13,412 nucleotides of DNA. Origin: Nitrospiraceae bacterium UBA6898 (GTDB lineage: Bacteria > Nitrospirota > Thermodesulfovibrionia > Thermodesulfovibrionales > UBA6898). The first letter of the stretch is position 1. The number at the start of each line of letters is the position of its first letter. The translations under genes and the position numbers were made by a program. Positions 6,911 through 12,890 of the stretch are shown here, in pieces. The notes beneath the pieces are model-generated. The model did not search any database, was not told the DNA's origin, and saw nothing but the letters and a program-made list of their open reading frames with translations. The stretch is taken from contig DKBO01000131.1 in the NCBI GenBank assembly GCA_002448975.1, forward strand, positions 5,473 through 18,884, read 5' to 3'.

Positions 6911-7348
6911 ATGAAGAAAAAAAGACCCGCAGATATGACGAAGAGTCTGGTAAAGGTGCTCAAGGACTGGCAGAAGCTCGAGGATGAATCGATCAGCCAC
7001 GCCGATGCGACCATAAAAAAGACCAAGAACAAACTCGTGAAGATGACGATGGAGATGATCAAGAACGACTCCCAGAAACACCGCGTCATGCAGCAGCTCC
7101 TCATTGACAGCCTCACCAGAGAGTCGCTCATTCTGGCCCCTGAAGATCTCGGCGCGCTGTCAGAAAACCTGAACAAACATCTCGCTGCCGAGGCCAAGAC
7201 TCTTGAACTGGCAGACAAGGCCCTGCAGAACAGCGAACTCTTCGTCACGCGGTATATCCTTTCATATCTTATTGCTGACGAGCAGAAACATCATGCCTTG
7301 CTGACCAAGCTCAATGAGCTCAAGCGGGCAACAGTATTCGTAACATAG
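6911..7348 (+). CDS. Ferritin-like four-helix protein (putative diiron)
   Basis: The protein has 145 residues, no signal peptide, and is almost entirely helical. Four helices are suggested, with metal-type residues placed as in ferritin-like/rubrerythrin-like folds: E24/E26 (KLEDESISHA), D53 and H57 (NDSQKH), E94 (LAAEAKTLELA) and E124 with H127/H128 (ADEQKHHALL). The paired DXXKH and EXXH motifs are the main support. The usual role of this fold is iron or oxygen/peroxide chemistry, but the specific function is not shown. It starts behind AAGGAGG, is the first gene after the promoter at 6828, and is 16 bp before the cupredoxin. A helical hypothetical protein without bound metal is the alternative. 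Confidence 0.6.
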   Translation: MKKKRPADMTKSLVKVLKDWQKLEDESISHADATIKKTKNKLVKMTMEMIKNDSQKHRVMQQLLIDSLTRESLILAPEDLGALSENLNKHLAAEAKTLELADKALQNSELFVTRYILSYLIADEQKHHALLTKLNELKRATVFVT

Positions 7349-7364
7349 GAGGCATAGAAAGTCC

Positions 7365-7772
7365 ATGAGGGTATTGCGAATTCTGCTGGTTTTCCTGTTC
7401 CTCTCTGCAATCGTTGTTGCGGAAGAACCGGAGAAAAAAGTCTTTACTGCGGTATCAGGTCCCGACGGCATCCAGAAGGTAAGCATCGTTGGAGGAGAAT
7501 ATTATTTCGATCCCAACTACATCATCGTCAAGGTGAATGTACCCGTTGAGCTTTCCGTAAAGAAGGAAGGGGGAATCGTGCCTCATGATATCGGCATGAA
7601 AGCACCCGAAGCAGGCATGGTCTTTCATGAGACCCTGGGGAGTGAGCCAAAAGTGATCAAGTTCACACCGACGAGAACAGGGATATACCTTTTTTCCTGC
7701 TCCAAGAAGCTGCTTTTCTTCAGGAGCCACGAAGCACGTGGCATGAAGGGAACGATCGAAGTTATCGAATAG
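7365..7772 (+). CDS. Exported cupredoxin (type 1 copper protein)
   Basis: The 135-residue protein has an N-terminal export signal (VLRILLVFLFLSAIVVAEE) and then a cupredoxin-like beta fold. Likely type 1 copper ligands are H74 (IVPHDIGM), C112 (YLFSCSKK), H122 and M127 (RSHEARGMKGTIEV), giving the order His...Cys-X9-His-X4-Met. Only one Cys lies in the ligand loop, which argues against a CuA centre. The mature domain probably works as a periplasmic one-electron carrier, or is membrane-tethered if the signal is not cleaved. The start is ATG 7365 with AGGAGG about 12 bases upstream, somewhat far. It sits directly before the P460 gene, a plausible redox partner. Confidence 0.8.
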   Translation: MRVLRILLVFLFLSAIVVAEEPEKKVFTAVSGPDGIQKVSIVGGEYYFDPNYIIVKVNVPVELSVKKEGGIVPHDIGMKAPEAGMVFHETLGSEPKVIKFTPTRTGIYLFSCSKKLLFFRSHEARGMKGTIEVIE

Positions 7773-7789
7773 GAATTCAGGGAGGATAT

Positions 7790-8305
7790 ATGAAGCCGCT
7801 CAGCGTTGTTATCGCAGCATGTTTAATCCTCAGTATCGCGCCATTGGCCAACGCCATCCATGAGACACAGCCGGCAGAGACACCGGTTCCGCTTCCGGGG
7901 GCGGATGCGGTAAAGCTGTACGAATACCTTACAAAACATAAACCCTATACATCATGGGAACTGTGGCCGGGCAAGGGCAAGATGTACAAGGGGACCCAGC
8001 CGCATGGAGAGTTTCTTACGACCTATGTGAATGACACCGCGATGTTCGGCATCCGGGATAGAAAAGGAATCATGCCTGAGGGAACGATCGTTGCCAAGGA
8101 GAACTACGATACAGACAAGAAATTTGCGGCACTGACAGTCATGTACAAGATCAAGGGATACAACCCTGCAGCGGCCAACTGGTTCTGGGCAAAGTACGAC
8201 GGTGGCGGCAAGGTCCTTGCTTCGGGCAGGGTAGAGGCATGCATCAAATGTCACGGCGCAAAAAAGGACAATGATTTTATTTTCACGGGAGCACTGAAGA
8301 AGTAG
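7790..8305 (+). CDS. Cytochrome P460 family c-type heme protein
   Basis: The 171-residue protein has a signal peptide (KPLSVVIAACLILSIAPLANA) and a single heme-attachment motif CIKCH at 151-155, near the C-terminus as in the P460/cytochrome c'-beta family. Family-like text includes YTSWELWPGKGKMYKGTQPH, LTTYVNDTAMFGI, MPEGTIVAKENY (K103 is near where P460 proteins carry the heme-crosslinking lysine) and NWFWAKYD. P460 proteins oxidise hydroxylamine or bind NO, but many relatives have no tested activity. It starts behind GGGAGG. It is the third of the genes after the 6828 promoter and would act in the periplasm. Confidence 0.88.
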   Translation: MKPLSVVIAACLILSIAPLANAIHETQPAETPVPLPGADAVKLYEYLTKHKPYTSWELWPGKGKMYKGTQPHGEFLTTYVNDTAMFGIRDRKGIMPEGTIVAKENYDTDKKFAALTVMYKIKGYNPAAANWFWAKYDGGGKVLASGRVEACIKCHGAKKDNDFIFTGALKK

Positions 8306-8382
8306 GCTGTCCATTCGTATCGGTATGATATGCATCATGGAAGAGAATTCCTGATCGTTTCATACTTTATGGAGAAGTTATC

Positions 8383-8412
8383 ATGAAAAGATTAAGGGAG
8401 GTACTATGTTAG
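8383..8412 (+). CDS. Possible nine-residue leader peptide overlapping the NifU-like start
   Basis: ATG 8383 opens a nine-codon frame, MKRLREVLC, with a GGAGAAG site six to twelve bases upstream. Its stop TAG (8410-8412) lies just inside the NifU-like gene, whose own ATG is 8406. This could couple translation to the main gene, or be chance, since the sequence includes the NifU-like ribosome site. Low confidence. Confidence 0.25.
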   Translation: MKRLREVLC

Positions 8413-8627
8413 ACAAAGTTCAGGCAGCATTAGATCAAATACGCCCGATGCTCAAGAGGGATGGCGGGGATGCCCAGCTTATTGAGGTAACCACTGATGG
8501 CGTAGTGAAGCTGAAGCTCGTTGGTGCGTGCGGCCACTGTCCGATGTCGCAGATGACACTCAAGATGGGAATAGAAAAGAGACTGAAGGAGCAGATCCCT
8601 GAGGTAAAAGAAGTTATCTCTGTGTAG
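8406..8627 (+). CDS. NifU-like C-terminal domain protein (Fe-S cluster scaffold/carrier)
   Basis: The 73-residue protein is a stand-alone Nfu/NifU C-terminal domain: LDKVQAALDQIRPMLKRDGG, then the CXXC motif C42-G-H-C45 (VGACGHCPMSQMTLK), and a closing helix MGIEKRLKEQIPEVKEVISV. In the family two such domains hold a 4Fe-4S cluster between the paired CXXC motifs and deliver it to target proteins in the cytoplasm. The start codon is preceded by GGGAGG. It lies 100 bp after the P460 gene and 31 bp before the next small gene, so is probably in the same transcript. Confidence 0.92.
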   Translation: MLDKVQAALDQIRPMLKRDGGDAQLIEVTTDGVVKLKLVGACGHCPMSQMTLKMGIEKRLKEQIPEVKEVISV

Positions 8628-8658
8628 CAGGGTCTTTATACGTGTCAAGGAGGCTCAG

Positions 8659-8856
8659 ATGATCAAGGTCAAGACCTTCGGTATGGAGTTGAAGCCGCTT
8701 CAGACCATGCATGAACTGGCAGAGCTCGATGAGATGGTGAATACCTTCATTGCGACGAACAAGATCAAGGATGTCATCTCCGTATCAGATTCTCCGACAA
8801 CCGATGACAAAGGCGAGACCATCGGACTGATCCGCGTCCTCTGCTACGAGGCATAG
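8659..8856 (+). CDS. Small protein of unknown function downstream of NifU-like gene
   Basis: The 65-residue frame has a strong AAGGAGG ribosome site and codon use like its neighbours, so I treat it as real. The sequence (KVKTFGMELKPLQTMHELAE, VNTFIATNKIKDVISVSDSP, IGLIRVLCYEA) suggests an alpha/beta fold with a helix between two strand pairs. There is one Cys and no signal or membrane segment. I do not recognise the family. Its close spacing with the NifU-like gene suggests a linked function, for example Fe-S assembly, but that is only context. Confidence 0.7.
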   Translation: MIKVKTFGMELKPLQTMHELAELDEMVNTFIATNKIKDVISVSDSPTTDDKGETIGLIRVLCYEA

Positions 8857-8943
8857 ACGTTCTCTTTATTCCCCGTGCAGGGGCTTTGGCCGTGCCTGCC
8901 CAGGAGATGAGGTCGCGCCTGCCGCATCGTGCAGAGATAGTGC

Positions 8944-8971
8944 TTGACAATTCTTCCTTTCACGATAGGAT
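8944..8971 (+). promoter_or_regulatory. Promoter for the radical SAM/methyltransferase/threonine deaminase operon
   Basis: TTGACA (8944-8949) and TAGGAT (8966-8971) are separated by 16 bases, with GA before the -10. The architecture matches the promoter at 6828. The next start codon, at 9007, lies behind AAAGGAGGTGA, a very strong ribosome site. Confidence 0.6.
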
Positions 8972-9006
8972 TTATCTAGGGAAACGGCGAAAGGAGGTGA
9001 CACAGG

Positions 9007-9255
9007 ATGAAAAAGACAGTGAGCATCAAGGCTCTTGCCAAGGAAGCGGCTTTCTGGACGACCTTCAGAAAGGCGGCCGCAGAAAATCCTGGCAAGATAT
9101 GCCACAAGTGAAAGGGTTGAAAGAGCTGAAGCTGCCGGTCGGCAGCGAAATGTACGTGAAGGGTTCGGGGAATCCATGAGGAAAAGTACATGTTCCTGTG
9201 CCGGTTGCCCGGACCCTTTTCTTTTATCAGGGCAAGGACTTCTCTTGACGGATAG
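9007..9255 (+). pseudogene. Small gene before the radical SAM enzyme, apparently split by two single-base shifts
   Basis: ATG 9007 has the strongest ribosome site of the region. The first frame gives 34 residues (KKTVSIKALAKE, AAFWTTFRKAAAENPGKICH) and stops at TGA 9109-9111. Restoring one base there continues into VKGLKELKLPVGSEMYVKGS ending GNP at TGA 9177-9179, and restoring one base again continues into EEKYMFLCRLPGPFSFIRAR, then TSLDG, ending at TAG 9253-9255, nine bases before the radical SAM ATG. The joined product of about 83 residues reads as one coherent small protein with ideal operon spacing. Alternatives are three overlapping mini-genes (9007-9111; 9099-9179; 9176-9274, a Cys-rich MRKSTCSCAGCPDPF frame), sequencing errors, or real decay. 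I do not recognise the family. Placement suggests a substrate or partner of the radical SAM enzyme. Confidence 0.5.
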
Positions 9256-9264
9256 CATACCGAC

Positions 9265-10320
9265 ATGCCGATAAGTCAGGCACATGATTTCTTCATCCAG
9301 TGGCACCTTACCGAACGATGCAATCTCCGGTGCTCGCACTGCTACCAGACCGGGGCGACTTCCGGTGAACTTTTCCATCATGAAATACTGTCTGTCATAG
9401 ACGAAGTCGATGAGATGCTCACCGCGTGGTCTGAGGGCTATGGCATGGAATTTTCTCCGAGCTTCAATGTCACCGGGGGGGAACCATTTCTGAGGAGCGA
9501 TCTCTATGAAATCCTTGCAGCGATAGCCGGCAAGGGTTATCGCATCTTCCTGCTGACAAACGGCACGATGATAGACAGGGAAAAAGCCGACCGCCTTTCG
9601 GACCTCGGCATCAACGGCATCCAGATAAGCATTGAAGGACCGGAAAAGGTTCATGATGCGATTCGGGGTAAGGGCAGCTTTTCCCGCACAAAGGCTGCTG
9701 TCGGGCATCTCCTCGAGAAGGGACATACAATCACCCTTAATGCCACCCTTTCGGAACTAAATGCAGACAGTTTTCTGGATATTGTACAGATTGCATCTTT
9801 CCTGGGCGTGCAGCGCCTCGGTTTTTCACGTCTTGTCCCGTCCGGAAGAGGGAGACAGTTGGTAGACAAAGCTCTCAGCAGGGATGCGGTGAGGAGTCTC
9901 TACGAGAAGATCTTCTCAGTCCGGCCGAACGGCCTTGAGATCGTCACCGGCGACCCCATTGCGTCCCAGATGTCCCTGTCTCCTGAATTCTCAAATCCCA
10001 TGCCGGACATCCCCTCGGGCGGATGCGCAGCAGGGGTCTCCGGACTCACCCTGCTGTCTGACGGAACCATAGTTCCCTGCAGGAGAATGCCCATACCTAT
10101 CGGCAATGTCAGGACAGACTCGCTGCGGGAAGTATGGGCAACATCAGAAGTGCTCGAAATGCTCAGGGACCGTTCACGCTACGGGAACAAGTGCGGCTCC
10201 TGCAGCAGGTGGAGCACCTGCCGGGGATGCAGGGCGATTGCCTATGCCTGGTCCCAGGCTGAGGGTTCCGGCAATATTCTTGCCGATGACCCCCAGTGCT
10301 TTATCGAAGGATGCACGTGA
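9265..10320 (+). CDS. Radical SAM/SPASM domain protein
   Basis: The 351-residue protein has the radical SAM motif C19-X3-C23-X2-C26 (HLTERCNLRCSHCYQTG), the SAM-binding TGGEPF (70-75) and ISIEGP (121-126). Its C-terminal SPASM domain has C254, C272, then C310-X2-C313-X5-C319-X2-C322, C345 and C350, enough to bind two auxiliary 4Fe-4S clusters. Such proteins modify peptides (PqqE, mycofactocin MftC, anSME, RiPP maturases) or tetrapyrroles (NirJ, AhbD). The start HDFFIQWHLTERCNLRC recalls peptide maturases, but I cannot decide the subfamily. ATG 9265 is the only likely start; an in-frame stop lies at 9253. The ribosome site is weak, so coupling with the upstream small gene is likely. The next gene overlaps its stop codon. 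Confidence 0.9.
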   Translation: MPISQAHDFFIQWHLTERCNLRCSHCYQTGATSGELFHHEILSVIDEVDEMLTAWSEGYGMEFSPSFNVTGGEPFLRSDLYEILAAIAGKGYRIFLLTNGTMIDREKADRLSDLGINGIQISIEGPEKVHDAIRGKGSFSRTKAAVGHLLEKGHTITLNATLSELNADSFLDIVQIASFLGVQRLGFSRLVPSGRGRQLVDKALSRDAVRSLYEKIFSVRPNGLEIVTGDPIASQMSLSPEFSNPMPDIPSGGCAAGVSGLTLLSDGTIVPCRRMPIPIGNVRTDSLREVWATSEVLEMLRDRSRYGNKCGSCSRWSTCRGCRAIAYAWSQAEGSGNILADDPQCFIEGCT

Positions 10321-10895
10321 ACGATGCTCTCGCCGTCATCGCCATGATGTTCTGGGCATTGGTCCCCCTCTTCTGGATCCCGGTGCACGGGCTTTCGAAA
10401 TTCTTCAAGCGACTCGGCATCTTTACGTACATCACACCGGTGATTACCTGGGTGCCCATTGCATTGATCATCTATGCAAACCGGGAACTCATACTCAGCC
10501 ATACCATTGACCTGCCGCTACCCGTGCGGGGTGCCGGGTGGGTAGTGCTGATCTGCGGTATTCTCCTGCAGGTCTGGACGCTGAGACTTCTCGGGGGATG
10601 GGGCATTATGGGTCTTCCTGAAGTAACACAGATTGTTGAAAGCAGGATCGTTACATCAGGACCGTTCTCTGTCATCAGGCACCCGACCTATCTTTCTCAT
10701 GCGATAATGTACGCCGGTGTGTTTCTCATCACCGGCGTCATTGCGGTAGGCATCATCACTCTGCTTGACGTCGTCATCATCAACACGGTAGTGATACCCC
10801 TCGAGGACAGAGAACTCGTTGAGCGGTTCGGTGAAGAGTATAGAAGATATCAGGAGCGAGTCCCGGCTTTTTTCCCGGGCACCACAAAAAAATGA
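10317..10895 (+). CDS. Isoprenylcysteine carboxyl methyltransferase/PEMT-like membrane methyltransferase
   Basis: I chose GTG 10317 because it makes a GTGA overlap with the radical SAM stop and has GAAGG six bases upstream; ATG 10311 would put the site directly against the start. The 192-residue protein has several membrane helices (DALAVIAMMFWALVPLFWIP, ITWVPIALIIY, GWVVLICGILLQVW, VFLITGVIAVGIITLLDVV). It also has the family's SAM-binding C-terminal motif RHPTYLSHAIMYAG followed by EDRELVERFGEEYRRYQERV and PAFFPG. Family members methylate isoprenyl cysteine carboxylates or phospholipid amines; bacterial members mostly have unknown substrates. Tight coupling to a SPASM enzyme suggests it may act on the same product. 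Confidence 0.85.
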   Translation: MNDALAVIAMMFWALVPLFWIPVHGLSKFFKRLGIFTYITPVITWVPIALIIYANRELILSHTIDLPLPVRGAGWVVLICGILLQVWTLRLLGGWGIMGLPEVTQIVESRIVTSGPFSVIRHPTYLSHAIMYAGVFLITGVIAVGIITLLDVVIINTVVIPLEDRELVERFGEEYRRYQERVPAFFPGTTKK

Positions 10896-12103
10896 TTACA
10901 CTGAAGGAGATACAGGTCGCGGCAAAGACAATCGCAGGCTTTGTCCATGAGACCCCTCTGATCAATTCTCACTCTTTGAGCGCAATGACCGGGGCAGAGG
11001 TATATATCAAGGCGGAGAATCTTCAGAAAACCGGATCATTTAAGGTCCGGGGCGCTTTCAATAAGCTGAGCTCATTGCATGATGGTGTGGTGATAGCGGC
11101 TTCCATGGGCAATCATGCACAGGGAGTTGCCTATGCTGCTTCACAGCTCAAGATGAAGGCTAAGATCGTAATGCCGCTCAATGCCCCGATCGTGAAGCAG
11201 GAGGCAACAAAAGGATACGGGGCCGACGTCATGCTCTACGGCGATACCTTTCTTGAAGCGCTGGAACATGCACTGTCGCAGAAGGAATATACCTTTATCC
11301 ACGCCTTTGACGATGAAAAGGTCATCGCGGGACAGGGGACCATTGGTCTTGAGGTGCTGAAGGTCCTCGCCGATACGGACGTCATCCTTGTGCCTGTCGG
11401 CGGCGGTGGACTCATTTCCGGGATTGCCGTTGCAGTCAAGTCAATGTCTCCGCGCACCGAAATCGTCGGTGTGCAGACGACCTCAGCCATATCGGCCTAT
11501 ACATCGTTCTGCAAAGGCGCGATCGAGGAATATGTGACTTACTGCACCCTTGCTGACGGCATTGCTGTCGGCAAGGTCGGTTCCATAACGTTCGAAATCA
11601 TGAAGCAGCATGTAGATGACATGCTCACGGTAAGCGAAGACTCAATCGCCATGTCCATACTTCTTTTCATGGAACGGAAAAAAATGGTCGTTGAAGGTGC
11701 CGGAGCCGTGCCTCTTGCAGCCCTGATCGAAAACACCGAGCGGTTCAAAGGAAAAAAGGTGGTCCTTATCGTTAGCGGCGGAAACATAGACTTCACCCTC
11801 ATCGACAGGATTATCCATAAGGGACTGGCAAAGAGCGGACGTATCGGGGTATTCGTGGTGACCGTGGACGATATCCCGGGAAAACTCCACATCCTGACCG
11901 GGATCATAGCCGGACACCGGGGCAATATCCTTGCCATCGAACATGACCGTCTTTCTGCTGATCTTTCCGTGAGTGAGACACGCGTTATCTTTACGGTCGA
12001 GGTCCGTGGCAGAGACCATCTTGACAGGATAACGGATGAGATGAGGCAGAGAGGATTTGCGGTCAGGGAAGAGGATACGAAAAGGAAAGTCCCCTCAGGA
12101 TAG
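10892..12103 (+). CDS. ilvA: Threonine ammonia-lyase with C-terminal ACT domain
   Basis: The 403-residue PLP enzyme converts threonine to 2-oxobutanoate and ammonia, usually feeding isoleucine synthesis. The PLP lysine is K51 in KTGSFKVRGAFNKL, the asparagine loop is SMGNHAQG (71-78), and the phosphate-binding glycine loop is PVGGGGLISG (168-177). IVSGGNIDFTLIDR closes the catalytic domain. The last 80 or so residues (RIGVFVVTVDDIPGKLHILT to the end) form an ACT domain, which in the family gives allosteric control, often by isoleucine. Length and layout fit the approximately 400-residue single-ACT type rather than the longer E. coli IlvA. ATG 10892 overlaps the previous stop as ATGA. No other isoleucine gene is nearby, so catabolic TdcB-like use is possible. 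Confidence 0.93.
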   Translation: MITLKEIQVAAKTIAGFVHETPLINSHSLSAMTGAEVYIKAENLQKTGSFKVRGAFNKLSSLHDGVVIAASMGNHAQGVAYAASQLKMKAKIVMPLNAPIVKQEATKGYGADVMLYGDTFLEALEHALSQKEYTFIHAFDDEKVIAGQGTIGLEVLKVLADTDVILVPVGGGGLISGIAVAVKSMSPRTEIVGVQTTSAISAYTSFCKGAIEEYVTYCTLADGIAVGKVGSITFEIMKQHVDDMLTVSEDSIAMSILLFMERKKMVVEGAGAVPLAALIENTERFKGKKVVLIVSGGNIDFTLIDRIIHKGLAKSGRIGVFVVTVDDIPGKLHILTGIIAGHRGNILAIEHDRLSADLSVSETRVIFTVEVRGRDHLDRITDEMRQRGFAVREEDTKRKVPSG

Positions 12104-12112
12104 AGGGGACTT
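12087..12112 (-). terminator. Intrinsic terminator for the cold-shock gene, overlapping the end of ilvA
   Basis: A perfect 10-bp stem AAGTCCCCTC/GAGGGGACTT with a six-base loop lies between the two convergent genes and covers the ilvA stop codon. On the minus strand the hairpin is followed by TTTCCTTTTC-type sequence, so it best serves the cold-shock gene. On the plus strand no clear T tract follows, but it may still slow readthrough. Confidence 0.75.
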
Positions 12113-12123
12113 ATCGCGTTCTA

Positions 12124-12324
12124 TTAGAGTTTTACGACATTTATCGCTTTGGGGCCTTTCGGGCCCTTTTCAACATCAAAGCTGACCTTGTCACCTTCAG
12201 CAAGACTCTTGAAGCCGTTGCCCTGGATTGATGTATGATGAACAAATACATCGCTGCCGTCTTCGCTGGTAATAAAGCCAAAACCTTTGCTGTCGTTAAA
12301 CCACTTTACGGTTCCTTGCGCCAT
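12124..12324 (-). CDS. Cold-shock protein (CspA family RNA chaperone)
   Basis: The 66-residue protein is a single cold-shock domain that binds single-stranded RNA and DNA in the cytoplasm. RNP1 is KGFGFI (13-18) and RNP2 is VFVHH (26-30), in the standard order after GTVKWFNDS. The tail GPKGPKAINV is typical. Its ATG lies behind GGAGG, and an upstream leader of about 110 bases follows a sigma70 promoter, a layout often seen where leader RNA structure controls csp expression. Very high confidence in the family; which csp paralogue cannot be told. Confidence 0.97.
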   Translation of the reverse strand: MAQGTVKWFNDSKGFGFITSEDGSDVFVHHTSIQGNGFKSLAEGDKVSFDVEKGPKGPKAINVVKL

Positions 12325-12398
12325 TTCCTTTACCTCCTTCTCTTTAAACTAAAATCTTAGAAGGACTCAAGAAAATAAGGCCTCAAGGTCAAAGCTCT

Positions 12399-12413
12399 TT
12401 ACAGCCTCTGTAA
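12399..12413 (-). promoter_or_regulatory. Small hairpin in the csp 5' leader
   Basis: TTACAG-AGG-CTGTAA on the minus strand can form a six-base-pair stem with a three-base loop in the transcribed leader of the cold-shock gene. A role in leader folding or cold response is only suggested by position. Confidence 0.4.
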
Positions 12414-12440
12414 CCGCAACATCTTCTAAAATTCTGAATA

Positions 12441-12469
12441 ACAATAGCATGTCACGCGCAGTTCGTCAA
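12441..12469 (-). promoter_or_regulatory. Sigma70 promoter of the cold-shock gene
   Basis: On the minus strand TTGACG (12469-12464) and TATTGT (12446-12441) are 17 bases apart. The predicted start near 12434 gives an mRNA leader of about 110 bases. Confidence 0.6.
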
Positions 12470-12545
12470 GGGTTAACCGCCCGGGATGCCAGGGCGGCGA
12501 GTGCTCACCCATGGTAGTCACTGCAGTTCCATGATATGATGAACC

Positions 12546-12887
12546 GTGACTGACGAAAATGTGAAGCTGGTCTACTCGACCGACAGGATGGTTCCCCGAG
12601 AGAAGAAGCAGCGGGACAAGGGGGTGTCCGGCGTCCGGTCTGGAGTCTGGCAGAACGTGGTCATTCGCCTCGAACGCAAAGGCAGGGGCGGCAAGTCGGT
12701 AACCGTAGTGGATGGCCTCGGCCTCCCCAAGAATGCGCTGGAGGTCCTCCTGAAACGTCTGAAGTCATCGCTCGGCACGGGCGGCGCACTCAGGTATCCG
12801 GCGCTGGAGATCCAGGGTGATCACCGGGACGCGCTCATGGGGATGCTCCAGGCGATGGGCTATCGTCCAAAGAAGTCGGGAGGCTGA
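12546..12887 (+). CDS. SUI1/YciH-type translation factor-like protein
   Basis: The 113-residue protein carries a SUI1 domain, the fold of eukaryotic eIF1 and bacterial YciH. Residues from about 38 on read VVIRLERKGRGGKSVTVVDG, then NALEVLLKRLKSSLGTGGAL, then EIQGDHRDALMGMLQAMGYR, the order and motifs of the family (R-KGRGGK-VT, LKKLK..LGTGG, I-GD.R). YciH-type proteins bind the small ribosomal subunit and can affect start-site fidelity. The frame begins at GTG 12546 (VTDENVKLVYS) with no good ribosome site; GTG 12561 is an alternative. It is divergent from the csp gene, so both may share the intergenic region. Confidence 0.9.
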   Translation: MTDENVKLVYSTDRMVPREKKQRDKGVSGVRSGVWQNVVIRLERKGRGGKSVTVVDGLGLPKNALEVLLKRLKSSLGTGGALRYPALEIQGDHRDALMGMLQAMGYRPKKSGG

Positions 12888-12890
12888 TCC

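Noticed and set aside
8871..8886. CCCC-GTGCA-GGGG-CTTT as a terminator after the 65-residue gene
   Set aside because: Only four base pairs and a broken T run; too weak to call.
9109..9135. TGA at 9109 read as selenocysteine
   Set aside because: Further in-frame TGA codons follow after two codons, and no selenocysteine insertion hairpin was evident, so readthrough would not give a protein.
8866..9726. A long open frame of 286 codons on the minus strand across the small-gene region and the start of the radical SAM gene
   Set aside because: It is antisense to clear CX3CX2C radical SAM coding sequence, has no recognisable motif and low-complexity composition at its ends, so it is a frame shadow.
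12477..12497. CCGCCC/GGGCGG hairpin between the csp promoter and the SUI1 gene
   Set aside because: It has no T tract on either strand and lies upstream of both genes, so it is not a terminator; no regulatory role can be supported.
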